From: Fonsecaea monophora
Taxonomy: Eukaryota > Ascomycota > Eurotiomycetes > Chaetothyriales > Herpotrichiellaceae
Assembly: GCF_001642475.1 (NCBI RefSeq)
Contig: NW_019173940.1
Coordinates: 372,001 to 436,000 of the forward strand
Length of the DNA stretch: 64,000 nt
Direction of reading: 5' to 3'
Positions 22,331 through 34,229 of the stretch are shown here, piece after piece. Positions within the stretch are counted from its first letter, which is position 1. Every line of letters starts with the position of its first letter. Under the pieces are notes generated by a model, which saw only the letters and a program-made list of their open reading frames with translations, was not told where the DNA came from and did not search any database. A program made the position numbers and the translations under genes.

Positions 22331-23040
22331 ATGATCTAGACTGCCGATCCTCTCCGAAGCGCATATCGAGTCTTCCAGGTCCAGAAGAAAGATGGACCAC
22401 TTTTACCTCACAGAGCTCAACGACAAAGCGTGCGAATATGCTCGTCGGCGCTGTCAAATACTCCACCGGGGATACAAACAGAAGACGTTTGATCAGCTGA
22501 GGAAGTGCCCGTCGAATCGAAGCCCTCGCCATGGCAAACCCATCGATTCATTTGGTGCCTCTACTCATGCTGCGCGCCCCCACAAATCGTGGCCGAGGCG
22601 GCACCCGACGATTCATTACTCCTTACCCCTTCCTTGTGATGCAGAGGAAGGGGCAATGTCAGGCCTCTTTGGTCTGCTTGATTCGCTCCTGGTGTCTTTT
22701 CCGTCTTCGTGTCGGTACTCCATTTCTACATAGGTATAGAGTACTGCACCGAGTACTCGGGACGAGGTTTACGTGCATGTAGGACAGCGTGCACAACCAT
22801 CCCCACCGGATCTCAGAAGGGAACACTAATATAGCGGCGTCGTCGAATTCTTACACCAGCAGTCCTACTCTGGGCGTAATCGCATGTTTATTTTCACTCC
22901 ATGGCACTGGTGCTCGCTCTGGCGCTGGTTCAGATGAAGAGGTGCGATTCGGCTCAAATCCGTTTACGAGGTACGTATCCACAGGCTCAGCACGCCGAGT
23001 TGTTGGTGGATGAACAGATTTACCACACGTTGTTGAACCG
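22331..23040. other. Intergenic
   Basis: About 700 nt without a supported gene. A GAGTACTGCACCGAGTACTC motif lies at about 22739-22758. Confidence 0.45.
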
Positions 23041-23482
23041 TCACAAGCCTCTCAAATCATTCATTGCCTGATCAAGCACCATGCTGCTCCACCGCCCAGT
23101 AAACCATACCCAAAAAAGGGTGAGAACCAAGTATACCCGATCTTCGCGGCTTAGTATATATCGGCTCTGCAGAATGACACCGATCAACGCCTTTCCTTCT
23201 GTCTTGTACAAGCACCGCTGTAATGAGCCAGTGTCACGAAACTCATTCACGCCGAGCTTTCTAGCGGTAAGCCGCATGGCTCGTGTGAATATGTGTCTGG
23301 GCAAGTGGTCGACAGCATAGCTATCATCTTGATCGTTCTGCATACAGATCATCAACCAACCCTGTGGTAGTTGCCAAGTCATCGATTCTGGCTTCCTTCC
23401 ATGACGAAGTGGCCTGTCGTCAGTCGCAGCATCGCCCACGAAACCAAACTGCCGCTCAGCACTTACGGCATAGTAGCCCATG
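23041..23482 (-). CDS. Uncertain small gene, hypothetical protein
   Basis: A minus-strand frame is open from an ATG at 23482 (MGYYA...) to the stop at 23041. Right after the fifth codon there is a consensus donor (GCC|GTAAGT), with a phase-compatible acceptor at ACCACAG|GGT. Splicing gives about 111 aa (MGYYA joined to GWLMICMQNDQDDSY...); reading through gives 147 aa. The C-terminal part is hydrophobic (YLVLTLFWVWFTGRW). I do not recognise a family. The start lies only 37 nt downstream of the exchanger stop on the same strand, so this could also be 3' UTR of that gene. Confidence 0.3.
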
Positions 23483-23518
23483 TTGATTACAGCTCGGTGT
23501 TGCGACTTTTGACATGGA

Positions 23519-25523
23519 TCAAGTCGAGGGACCACTTGTAAGAGAACTTTGGTCCTGTCCGTCCGGAAAGAAATATGCTCCCACTGCCACAATCACATAG
23601 CACGCGCACAACAGCGCACCTTCCAAATAGTTGCTGCGCCCATCCAGAACGAGAAAATTGACGATGAAAGTCGAAACAAACAACGACCCGGTCTCGAACA
23701 AGCTGAAATAGAGGGACATGTCCTTATCCATGATCCACCCTAGAATGACGACGAACGGAGTGACAAAGAGCGCAATTTGAATGGACGATCCGAGTGACAC
23801 GCCCAAGGCAAGGTCGAGCTTGTTCTTGGCGGCCACGGTCACCGCCGTGACATGCTCCGCAGCATTTCCAACAATGGGCAGAATAATCAATCCAATAAAC
23901 GCCTCGGACAAGGGAGAATTTTCCACCAAATGTTCAATGCTTCCGACAAGAAATTCCGCGCAGAGTGCAACAAGAGCAGTGGAGACAATCAGGAGGACTA
24001 TCGATGCAGTTTGGCTCATGGGAGGAGCGTCTTCTTCTGCGAGGGGACTTTTCGGCGTAGAGCGGCGTGCAATCCGAGCAACGGCTGGACTTTGCTGATC
24101 GTTGGGTGCTGACTGATAATGTCGAAGCGGATGAGAAGGATAGTTTGCGTCTCTGCCTTTGGGGGAAGGATGTGTGGACGATCGAAAAACTGGTGGAGCC
24201 CGGAAAGAGAGTCCGCGAGGCCCGACAATCGGTTTCTTGTCCTTGGCCGAAGCTGCAGGGGTATTCGTTGGCATCCCTTCTTCCTTCGATTCATCTTGCG
24301 ACTTCATTTCCTCTGGCTCGGCAGTCTTTTCAGCATAAGTATCAATCACATTCTGTCCGAACTGTATGGATCCTTCTCCATTGTCTGGTTCAGTCGCCAC
24401 CTCAGTCTTCACCTCGCGTCTCCTGCCCAGTTTGGCCCTGAGTCTCTTGCTTACACGTCGATGTGAGCCGGCACTTGTGACCGAGGACCTTGAAGAGCTG
24501 GCCGAGGAAGAGCTTGAAGAGTCGAAACGCTGAAGAAATCCTGGCGTGGCTTCTTCATCGATGATATGTTGCGGGGTTCCTTGGTAAAGATACGCATGAG
24601 ACTTTAGTTGGAACAGCAGATAGAGGACGTAGATGATGAGTAGGATCACGGAAGTCCCTCGGCTGAGTTTGATAACAGCACGATCAGCTTTCTGAAGGTC
24701 ACTGAACGACGCGTGGAAGGCGGTCTGACGATCTGAGTTAGCACACGCTGGACTACGAGTCCCGGTCAGCGCAAAGCAGAAAGACTTACCGGAATCAGCA
24801 AGCTAAGAACTGCCAGCGCCAGTAAGCAAGCCGACATTTGAGTCACAGTGCTGTCGTAAATCTGCTCCTGGAATTCCAGGCCTCCGATCAAAAAGGCCAT
24901 ACCCAAGATGAGAAGGAGGTTGGCAAGCAGTGAGCCGATAAGAGAAGCCTGGACAATGCGGATCTCATTTTTGACCAGGGCGATGCTTGCGTGAGGTTAG
25001 TATTACCTTCGAGGTGGGAACTAAATATCACGTACATGCTTCTTGCTATTAGCGCAACCCGTGTTGAATACTATAAGATAACTTACAAGATGATCAATTC
25101 CACTGCATTTCCAAAACTGACATTCAGGAGAGCTCCCAATGTAGGCCCAAGTCGATGCGCAACACTTTCGGTTGCGAATGTCAAAAGGCCAGCCAAGGGA
25201 ATAATGGCGACCGCGTTAAGAGCAAAGACTACATTCTGGTTGATTCCAGTAAAGTGGATGGCGATGCCCACGGGCACAAAAACAAGTAGAACATTCACCC
25301 AGCTGTGGAATAGGGCGACTTTGACATTGGCGACGATGCGACTGAGGATGGAGCCTTTGGGGGGTTTCTGCTTTGTCGAGTCGTCACCCTGCGGTGGACT
25401 CGTGTTCGGTGGAGAGACTTGACTGTCACGACTGGGCGACCATGGGTTGAAGTTGTGCCTGTGAGCCGACGAATGTGCCCATGCTCTCACGCGATCTGAT
25501 CGAGTGTCAGCACGCGCGGACAT
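23519..25523 (-). CDS. Vacuolar Ca2+/H+ exchanger, CAX family (Vcx1-like)
   Basis: Exons 25087-25523, 25036-25041, 24790-24985 and 23519-24724 give about 614 aa. Exon 2 is a 6-nt microexon (AAGCAT) needed to complete the conserved VELIILSIIALVKNEIR helix; its flanking introns are 45 and 50 nt with GTAAGT/GTACGT donors and CAAG acceptors. Both CAX signature repeats are present, FGNAVELII and VGNAAEHVTAV, within about 11 transmembrane segments. An extended Ser-rich cytosolic loop of ~180 residues separates the halves, longer than in yeast Vcx1. The protein should exchange vacuolar protons for cytosolic Ca2+. The start is ambiguous: either the ATG at 25523, or a 4-nt first exon (ATGC, about 25551) spliced by GTAAGT...GATCAG to give MHRVRAWAHSSAHRH. 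Confidence 0.93.
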
Positions 25524-26405
25524 GAAAAAGGGGGCTTACTTACGCATCTTTGTTGGTTGACTCGAAACCCGCCAGCCAGCATTATTGGGGGAGCAGAAGT
25601 GGGAAGCAGACGGTCTGACTGGGGGTTAAAGATAAAGGGATCGAAAGAGAAGAAACGACCAAAGCGCAACGAAGGCAAAAACTCTGTTGGGTTGAAGTGC
25701 CGCGATGACGATGGACAAGTTGAACTGGGACGCGGTTTGGAAAAACATCTTGGCAGGTGCGCTCATCAAGCAAGGACTATCTGCCAATCATGGAGGCTTA
25801 TAGCACGTGATGCTGCCATGGATGACGTCAATATTCAGGTACCGTGCCAATGACGCCACAGAGAAGCCACAGGAAGTGGGGAGGCCAAGAGCACTAAGCA
25901 ACACGTACAATGCTCGGCAAAGTGACTCTATTTTTTGCAAGCTTGTCCGAACAGCACTAATTACGAGGTAATACCGAGTACCGAGTACACCTCCAGAACT
26001 TCTCCAAGCCACCTGCGCCTTGACACTCAGGCCACCGACCAACTTGCTGTACCTGTCTTTTCAATGCTAACCCCACCTTTCAAGTACGAGGTACAGGCAT
26101 CGCTGAACCTCTCCACAGCACAACAAAACGAGGGACAGTCCCATACATCTCCGAGTCTCAACCACCTCTTATAGTGCCAGTGCTAATAATTCGCTGTGTG
26201 TCAACAGAAGCCTGTGATTTGCGATGCCACATCTCCTAAGCGATCAAACAGAGGACTCGATTGTTAGGGTAGCTGAGTGAACCCCCACGGATCACCCCAG
26301 GGCGGAGACGAAGTGTGCAAGAAGACGATTTGGCGGGCCGATCCGCCAATCTCAGTGGTGGCCCTGCCCGCCACATGTGCAGATGCCGGCTGCATTAGCC
26401 CAGAT
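25524..26405. other. Intergenic, exchanger promoter region
   Basis: Upstream region of the exchanger on the minus strand, possibly containing its 4-nt first exon near 25551. A TACCGAGTACCGAGTAC direct repeat lies at about 25974-25990. No other gene seen. Confidence 0.5.
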
Positions 26406-26744
26406 TTAATCCCTCATATCGCTTGTACTTGTGGGTTGGATCCGATGAATGCTGGCACCTGTCAGAAACCTTGCACCATTAAACTGCGGGGGTAGATCCC
26501 AACCAAGCTCTGGCCGCTCGTGAGGAGGGTCAGTGGGCGGCACAGCGCCGCCAGAATTCGAGTCGAACAGGGTCAAGAGAATGTCGAGGACGTGGTTGAG
26601 CTGGGACTGTTTGTATTTATGGTATTCCGCGCTGGGAATCTGGGCGTGGAGGTGATCGAAATCGTAACATTGGTCCAGGTAACGCCTCACGCGCCGCATG
26701 CAAGACATTATGGCGTCTGTTCGCGCACTGTTGATCGCAGACAT
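26406..26744 (-). CDS. Hypothetical protein, 112 aa
   Basis: An ATG-started frame whose residues 15-60 (RRVRRYLDQCYDFDHLHA, then QSQLNHVLDILLTLFD) look like real helical protein rather than random translation. The C-terminal third is proline-rich. No domain is recognised. It may be the last exon of a longer decayed or spliced gene, as a coding-like frame continues upstream (26745-26860) in another phase. Weak support. Confidence 0.28.
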   Translation of the reverse strand: MSAINSARTDAIMSCMRRVRRYLDQCYDFDHLHAQIPSAEYHKYKQSQLNHVLDILLTLFDSNSGGAVPPTDPPHERPELGWDLPPQFNGARFLTGASIHRIQPTSTSDMRD

Positions 26745-28332
26745 ATTGGATGGAAATATAGGAGAGATGGTGGAAGATCTTCCACTTGTTGGGGATGTGG
26801 CGATTTTAAGTGTTTGAAGATCCCCGAGATACCTAAGGGACCGGGTTTTGTTGTCCTTGAAGGTCTAGAAATGTCACCGACAGTCCCCATCGCAACTGAC
26901 CACAATGCTTGTAGAGACACGGAGACTTGAAACTCCCTAGCTTCAGACCAGCAGGTAGAGAGAGTACTCGCACAGACCACAATCATGTTTGGTACTTGTT
27001 ACTGGCACGGACGAGGGACCTTTGGCAAAACCGGAGACGGGCTATGGGATTCCATTGGCCCATGCCAGGGACCTTTAGTGATGAATATTCGGAGAACTCT
27101 CTCTACCAAGTACTTTTTTGCGATGGGTGACGGCAGACTGGATGAGTCGAGGGCACACCGCCGCTAGTTCTCCCGTCTGAACCCTGTTGTCTGAGGCCAA
27201 TCAGCGTCCCCTGCATCGCGATGGTGAGATTGGTTAGTGACCTGGCGGTTGCGCGCGTCATGTGCAGAACGTGTGCTTGGGGTGCGTTTGCCCGAAAGGC
27301 CCATGCATGAACCAGCCTGTGGGCTGCCCTCTCATTGACGGCATGACAGTGGTGCGCAAAGGGCCCGCGATTGCTGCCGGGTACCTTTATGCAAGGTGGG
27401 CTACAATAACCCGAGGCTTTTGAGGCACGAGCGAATGGACATGCGGTGTCGCGCTGAAGAAGGTTTCGTAGTTTCGTGGCTCGTAAAAAGTCCCATTCAC
27501 TAGGAAACAAGTGATGGGTCTTCGGGGTAGGATATGCGGGAGTCCAGACTCTGACGGCCCTTTGACAGTTGACAAAAGAGGAGGTTGTTACTTGTGTACC
27601 CAAGTTCTCAGTGATAGCAACAGGCACTCCTTCTATTGTGTCGTTGTCGTGTACCTTACAAGTGTTGCCTGCGCCCACGAGACCTGGCAGGTAGAGATTC
27701 ATGCCGAAGTTCGGCCCTCCTGAACGCTCAGTGTGGCTGCCGGGCACTTGAGCGAGGTTTGTAGCTCATACTTGCATAGGTACCTAGGCGTGCCCAGGCC
27801 AGGCTCTTGGCTCCCAAAAGATCCCATGCCAGGGAGTTCAGGGGCGCCAGGCTGGCAATGACAACCCCTCCTTTCCTCCTTTCCCCTTTCCGCTCCCCGC
27901 AGACACAAGACCTCGTAATCCTCCTATCATCTTCTGCACATCCATCATACCCCAGTACATACAAACTTCACCGGCGAGCCGGCTAATGCTCAGCATGGAA
28001 TCTATCAAGAATCTACCTAGCTTCTTTTGTTCTATCAAAAGGTTTCCATGTGCAGCAGCTCCCTTTCCACTCACTTATCATTGACGGCCGCCCTCAACGA
28101 AATCTCGGACTAGTGCCTCGTACATCGCTCCCCGCCTGGAGCTTCCTGTGTATACCTCGTCTACATATGTTTCTAGGCTTCTAGGTTTCTAGTCGACCTC
28201 TTGAACCCTCTTCCATCGACAGAAGCTAACAAATCTCTGACCAAGCTGACTCTTGACAGTCTTCATTCCCGAGTTGCTCTCCAGGACTCCTCCCACCCTC
28301 TCCTCAGTCATTCATGAACTTGACGAAACAAC
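26745..28332. other. Gene-poor stretch
   Basis: 1.6 kb with several medium ORFs on the minus strand, the longest ATG-started one at 27103-27702. None shows a domain, a membrane pattern or a convincing splice structure. An AGGTACCTAGG palindrome lies near 27779. Confidence 0.45.
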
Positions 28333-30715
28333 TCACAATTTCGCACCGCCATGCGATCCCCGCATCGTCTTCGTCGCCGCCGCCGCATTTTCCATCCTCC
28401 TCAAAACCCCCCTCTGGATCTTCCCGCTCGTGGTCTTGGGCAAAAACGCCGGCTCGACGAACTGGATCTTGCGTGGGTACTTGTACGGCGCGGCCTCCTT
28501 CTTGCAGAAATCCTGAATCGCGCGGATCAGCGAGGCCGCGGTTTCGGGGGCGAACGCGCGGTCTCGGTAGTCCTGGGTCGGCACGATAAAGGCCTTGACC
28601 ACTTCCCCGCGGTCGGCGTCCGGGGAGGCCACGACGGCGGACTCGAGTACGGCCGGGTGCTGTTTCAGGACGGATTCGACTTCAAAGGGGCCTGTTTGGG
28701 GACATGATCGAGTGATTAGACACTGCGTAAAACGAAACCAGCTTTCTTCAGAGGGAAAAAGGTACGGGCAAATGGATGGATCTTATACTCACCAATCCTA
28801 TAGCCGCTCGAGTTGATCACGTCGTCGGATCGGCCTACAAACCAAAGATACCTGTCTGCGTCGCGGTACGCTCGATCCCCAGTAATATGCCATTCCGCCG
28901 CGTACTTGCCTGGTCGACTTCGCGATGACAGTGACGACGATGACGACGATGACACTCTGGTAGCCCGACTCACCTGACCGTCTTTCGAAATGTATCCGTC
29001 GTAGACACCCATGGTCCTCCTGCCGTGTTCGTCCACCACTTTGACTGCGAGGTCACCTTCCGTGTTGTCGGGGGTAATGTTGCCCTGCTCGTCAATCACG
29101 TCGAGCGGCACGCCGGGCGTGGCTCTGCCCATACTGCCCAGCTTCACCTTGACACCAACGAAATTCCCCGCAGCCATGGTCGTCTCGGTTTGACCGTATG
29201 CTGTTCGTGGCAGAAGTTAGACGTTGTCACGCTGATATAATGCCAGTCGGAAAGGGGGAGAGAGCGACGGTTGGACAGAGTTGGCAAGCATACCGTCCTT
29301 GATTTCAATCCCGCTCATGGCTTTCCACACATTCACAGCCTCGGGATTCAGTGGCTCTCCCGCGCTAACGCAATGCTGTAGAGCTCTAGGTCTCCTCTGC
29401 GCAAAGTATGCCTGCATATCCGGGGTGACGAGCTGGCGATACGCCGTCGGCGGCGCACACAGAGTCGTGATGTCGTGCTCGGCGAGCGTGTCGATCAGCG
29501 ACTGGGGAGAAAACGCGCCTCGATCGTCCTGGATGAACAATGTGGCGCCCATGTTCCAGGTCGCGAACCATGACCTGGCGCCCCCAAGGGAACATTAGTG
29601 GTCCGCAGGATAAAAACATCAAAAACCTCGACATGAATTTCATGCAATGAATGTACTGAACTGGCCTCATCACACTCACCATCCCGCTTTGGCCCATCCC
29701 TGCTCCGCCAGCGTCCAGAAAACTTTACTTTGGTCCAGATCCAACCAGTATTTGCCGGTTGAAGCATGAGCTACCGATACAGTCAGTTCGAATCGCTTCT
29801 CTCGTGCCACGTTCTATGCCAGTGGATGCACCATCTGGCGCAGCAGAGGAAGTGGTACCTAGAGGGTAGGAGACCTGGTTGTGAAGCACCATTTTGGGCA
29901 GGCCTGTAGTCCCAGACGTGAAATAGATGATGCACGGGTCCGACCATGTCGTCTTGGGCCCGATGAAGTCCTGCAAAGACGTCTGTTTCAAGGCGTGCCG
30001 GTACTGGACCGCGTCCTCGTGCGGCTCGCCGTCGATCTGCAAGATGACTCGCACACTAGGACATCTTGACTTGACTCCGAGGAAAGCGCTGATGGTGGAC
30101 CGATTGCCAACGAAGATGGTACATTGTGAGGCTTGAACACGGTACTGATGAAGTCGCGCACGTTAGCGGGATTTCTCATCGCCCCTTTTCCTTGATGGCA
30201 TGACCATCTTTGGCCCTTGCCGCTCACCTCGATATCTTTGGGAGTCGCCAGCACGGTACACGGACAAAGGACAACGCCAGACCGTATCGCCGCCGTGGCA
30301 ATCTACAGTCCACCTGTTAGCCCAGCCTGCACACACCGTACCGTCGGATGTAGCATAAGAGTCGAGATGACTTTCCTCCCACCTGCACGCCTGCCGTGTC
30401 AGCACACAAAAGTCTTCCCATTTGCAAACCACTCAATGCATGGAGTCCTTACCATGCGGGTACTCTGTTCGAGACGATCATCAACCGATCTCCACGTTGG
30501 ACGCCAAGGTCTCTCAACAGGTGTGCAGCCCGATGGCTCTGGTCTCGAAAATAGCGGTAGGTGAATGTGCGAGGCGGCGAATTGCCTCGAGGGCCGGCCG
30601 TCGTCCACAGCATCGCGCGCAGGCTGGGGTCGATGAGTGCCCATTTGTCAACGACGTCTGTCGCGAAATTGAAATGCTCGGCAGTGGCCGTCAGAGGTGC
30701 CAGTAAAGACGCCAT
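28333..30715 (-). CDS. Medium-chain acyl-CoA ligase (ACSM-like, ANL superfamily)
   Basis: Eight exons: 30453-30715, a poorly resolved short exon near 30337-30382, 30228-30302, 29859-30144, 29680-29770, 29294-29574, 28793-29200 and 28333-28691; all but the second were placed by consensus splice sites and exact phase. The product is about 600 aa. ANL adenylation motifs in order: CPCTVLATPKDIE, YFTSGTTGLPKMV (ATP P-loop), NMGATLFIQDD, YGQTETTMAAGNF (A5), HITGDRAYRDADRYLWFVGR (A7), DDVINSSGYRIGPFEVES (A8) and PKTTSGKIQR with the catalytic Lys (A10). It should activate a carboxylic acid to its CoA thioester using ATP. No PTS1 tail is present (ends GGAKL, which is not canonical). A Ser-rich 69-nt segment (28905-28973) has intron-like ends and may be an optional intron. 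First gene of the accessory set ending at 42395. Confidence 0.9.
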
Positions 30716-31623
30716 TGTCTGCCGCCGCGTGGAGATCGTCGAGGAGTCTGAACTTCTCAACAGTATCTTGAGCACAGAAACAAACAGACAAGAATGGAGA
30801 CAGAGGGGAACCGAATATCTCACCAAAGGTACACAGGAAGGGGTGGTGAACACCGAGTACTCAAGATGAACGTGGAAAAAAGTCCCTGGATTGGTCGGGC
30901 GGGAGGTATATTGCGGACCACATGCCCGGAGACAGCTTCAGACTAATTGACTTTTGTTCTGGCAAGCCGTAAAAGCTCATCACTCGCCACCTAGTCCGAC
31001 ATTCACGGAAAGTCGTATAGCCGGGCAGACTATTGTGAACGGTCTCGAACGCGTGAAGCACTGGGGCCAGGGATTGTAAAACGAGACGCACACGGCCCGC
31101 TGATCCTGTTCGCTTAGATGTATGTGGATGGGGCCGACGCGAACGAGCGACGCGAGCGACGATTGGTGGACAAGCCGGACCGAGGGCTTCTAACTTGTAT
31201 AGGAAGGCATCGGCACGAACTGCTAGTGCCATCTGGACTCGGGTGGCCTGTTGATCGTGTGTGTAGCGGCACCATGTCCGGGGATGCTTTGCCGCGAGAC
31301 CGCGTAATGGCGTCATGTCTGTGGTTGCCAGGAGGCTTAAAGACGAATTTTCTCAGCTAACCTTTGAACGGCAAAATCCCTGTAGAGGCCCAAGATAGGA
31401 TATACTAGAACTAAGGTTTAATTTCCCTGACGGCTGATACCTGGTATTATGTGTTGCTGGGGGGCTAAGGAAATGCTTACACCGTTCTCCAGTATTCCTC
31501 CAGACCCCCAACTGTTGCCCATATCAAAAAGGTGCTACTCGGTCCGTGGGTAGAGTGATAGAACCAAAGGACGTTACCCATTTTCGGCGAAAGGGTTTTA
31601 ACACCACAGAGCATCAGGCCTCT
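30716..31623. other. Intergenic, ligase promoter
   Basis: 900 nt between ligase start and regulator stop, both minus strand. CACCGAGTACTC motif near 30850. No gene recognised. Confidence 0.5.
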
Positions 31624-34229
31624 TCAGCATTGATCTGTCGTTTGAGTTGCATTGAACCTGTTGTCTTCCGTCGTGCTGGTGTCGGTGCCCGGGACTGTTG
31701 TAAAAGCCACCGGGTCGCTCTGAGATACAAACCCCAGCTGGGCAACGCTGGGACTGCTGAACAGGTCGTACCATGACGAGTTGTTGTTGAACCAGAAACT
31801 GTCGTCTGGGCTCTCGTTGGCCGTCTGTTGCGCGATGTTGCCGTTGGATAGCGTACTATAGTCGACCAAAGACCACAGCATCTCCGTGTCGGCGGGCGAG
31901 AGAATCTGAATCTCGGGCTTGTCGCTCGCAAGTTCGCTTAATAGGTACGTCTGTGCCGCAAACACGTCAAGTGCGAGGGCCTGGGCGTGGATAGAAATCA
32001 GCCGAGGTCTGCATTGAGCTTTCCCATGGACAAGCGCACAACTTGGACACCTAAAACAAATACTTTTGAGACTTACCATTGTGGCGACGTTCTGCCAGTA
32101 ACGACTGATGTCTTCGATGAATGACGTCGTTTCCTGAAGCAGTTCAAAACAACGCACTTGGACGTCGCCTGTAGCCGCATGGGCATTCATGATGAATATC
32201 GTACCAGAAATGATGGCACAGTAGCCGTAGAACGATGTGTGCGAGATGCAGCCGGCCTTGCGTGCGTCCTGCAACAGTCCGATCAAACCCTTGGCCGAGT
32301 CCAAGCCGGACTCGAACGCCCGGGACAGGAATCGGCCAGAGGCGACCCTGTTACATGATGCAATCTTGCGTCTCAGCAGGAATGGATGGTTCAGCAGGCA
32401 ATTACACAGGTGGAACAATGCTCGGGCAAAGACTATGGGCCCGGCGTTCGCCTGATCCACGACACCAGCAGAATTGCGAGATGGTCCGAGCATAGCCTCC
32501 AGGGGCTTGTGCATTTCCATCTGCGTCTCCAGATACGAAAGATCAGAGCCGATGGCGGCAAACTCGGAGCTGGAGTCCCAGGGTGGGTGTCGGTTGACGC
32601 CAAACTCCTGCAGCATGTACTGGGCGGCGCGTCCGAGAATGTATGCTATCAGGATAACATGAGCGAACGGGCTGTGCTGCGCAGGGTTCGAGTGCGCGCC
32701 GTTGGACAATTGCTCAAGCTTCGACGTCTCTTTCCATTGTCTGTCCCTCCACGTCGCCTCGTCAACGGGGAGCTGTAACTGACAAGAAGCATTCAATATC
32801 GCGGGGGGGCGTCCCCGGCCACACGACACCAGGCGATCCAAGAGATATAGCGACCAGAAGGTTCTTCGACGTTCTTCGGCTTCGTCAAAAGGTATGTGGT
32901 TACCTGGCTCGATCATGAAGCGCAAGTCTTGAGCAATGCGCACTGCCATGCCAATTTTGACCCATGCAGCGCCATGTCGACTTGGTCCAGCTAGATAGAA
33001 TAACAGGGGAAACCAAAGACATTGTTAGTGACACCGCATATTTCATGAACCCGAGAAAACGAGACCGATAACGGACACTCACCGGTAAAATCAAATATTG
33101 CAAGCAGCGTGATTGTCTGCACTGTCCGAATGTCCGCCTTTTGGTTTGCAGCAAAGCATGTCTCGACGATTAGATTCCATGAGCGATTGGCATGGGTCGT
33201 GGCTGCTTGTTCCTTGGTATGCTCGAAGAAAGAATTCCCAGAGAATCGGATAGCGTTTGAAAACACGGCAAAGAGCAGGTGGTCGGGAATCTCGCCTCTC
33301 GACAAACGATCTCGGAAATTGCCCTCGTGGAAAAAAGAATAGGGCTGATTGTGGCAGAAGGTAAAGTAGATGTCGACTGTCTCCAGAAGAACAGGCAGCG
33401 GCGCCAGCCTGAGGAAATCTGTCTGTCCAGCGGTGCTTTCCATGGCACCAGTCAAAGTCGAACTTGTGGAACCATTGCCGTTGGCCGCAAGGCCTGTATA
33501 TGTCCCTGTTGTAGAGATCCTGCTAGAGGACTCGACCTGACTATTTCCAGTTCGAGATGACTCTGACATGGCCTTTCCGCTGTGAGAATCGAGAAGTCGG
33601 TCAGGTTCGCTAGCTTTCGTCTCAGTATCTCCTGAGGAGGATCGCTACAGATTGTAAAACGTACGATTCCATCTTCTCGCTGAGGCTCTTTAGGAGTTGT
33701 TCGATCGTGTCGAGCCGCGTGGTGATTTCTGCCTGTAGTGTTGTCAGTGACAGAGGCTGGAGAACAACATCCTTGGACTGGATCGAGGTGCTTTTACTAG
33801 TTGTGATGCCGGCACCATCCCTTCAATGTCCTTGCCATGCATCGCTCCTCTAGTGACGCCGTTGCCGTTGCCATTGGTGTCAGCATCAGGATAATGGCAG
33901 TCTGCGTTGTAAGAAGAATGTTATCCCAAGACGGGAAAGAAGATGACGTGGGCAGTACTTACACTGTGCCAAACGTCTGCAGCTCTCGCACCTGGGCCGC
34001 TCACCGGTGCACCGGGTCTTTCTCCGTCTGTAATGGAGAGCAGGATGTGAGCATCATATCCTTGGGAGCGAAGTAGCACAAGAGCACACAAGCAGACGTC
34101 GGAGTATCTATGAACACGGCTTGACATAGTGACAGTAGCCGCCCAAGGAAATCGACCCACTCACCTGCATAGAAAACAGGCTTGTGCGATACGTTGCACA
34201 GGCCGATAGTAGGTACTTGATGTAGACAT
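31624..34229 (-). CDS. Zn2Cys6 transcription factor with fungal_trans domain
   Basis: Seven exons, all phase-consistent: 34165-34229, 33963-34027, 33798-33901, 33665-33732, 33083-33579, 32077-32990 and 31624-31980, giving 689 aa. The zinc cluster is split over the first three exons: ACFLC | RRRKTRCTGERPRCESCRRLAQ | YCHYP, spacing C-x2-C-x6-C-x6-C-x2-C-x6-C. Exon 4 encodes a short coiled-coil dimerisation helix (TTRLDTIEQLLKSLSEKM). Exons 5-6 carry the fungal-specific transcription factor domain (IYFTFCHNQPYSFFHEGNF, GAAWVKIGMAVRIAQDLRF, RRRTFWSLYLLDRLVSCG). It should bind CGG-containing sites as a dimer and control genes nearby or for carbon use. The last intron (31981-32076) is 96 nt and stop-free in frame, so it could be retained. 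Its location between ligase and hydrolase suggests a pathway-specific regulator. Confidence 0.92.

Noticed and set aside
23041..23592. MGYYA start considered as a small ATP synthase subunit
   Set aside because: Only the first residues recall that family; the rest of the sequence does not match. Kept only as an uncertain hypothetical gene.
27103..27747. 215-codon open frame on the minus strand
   Set aside because: It opens with GTG; the first ATG is at 27702. No domain, membrane pattern or splice structure, and composition looks random. Not supported without transcripts.
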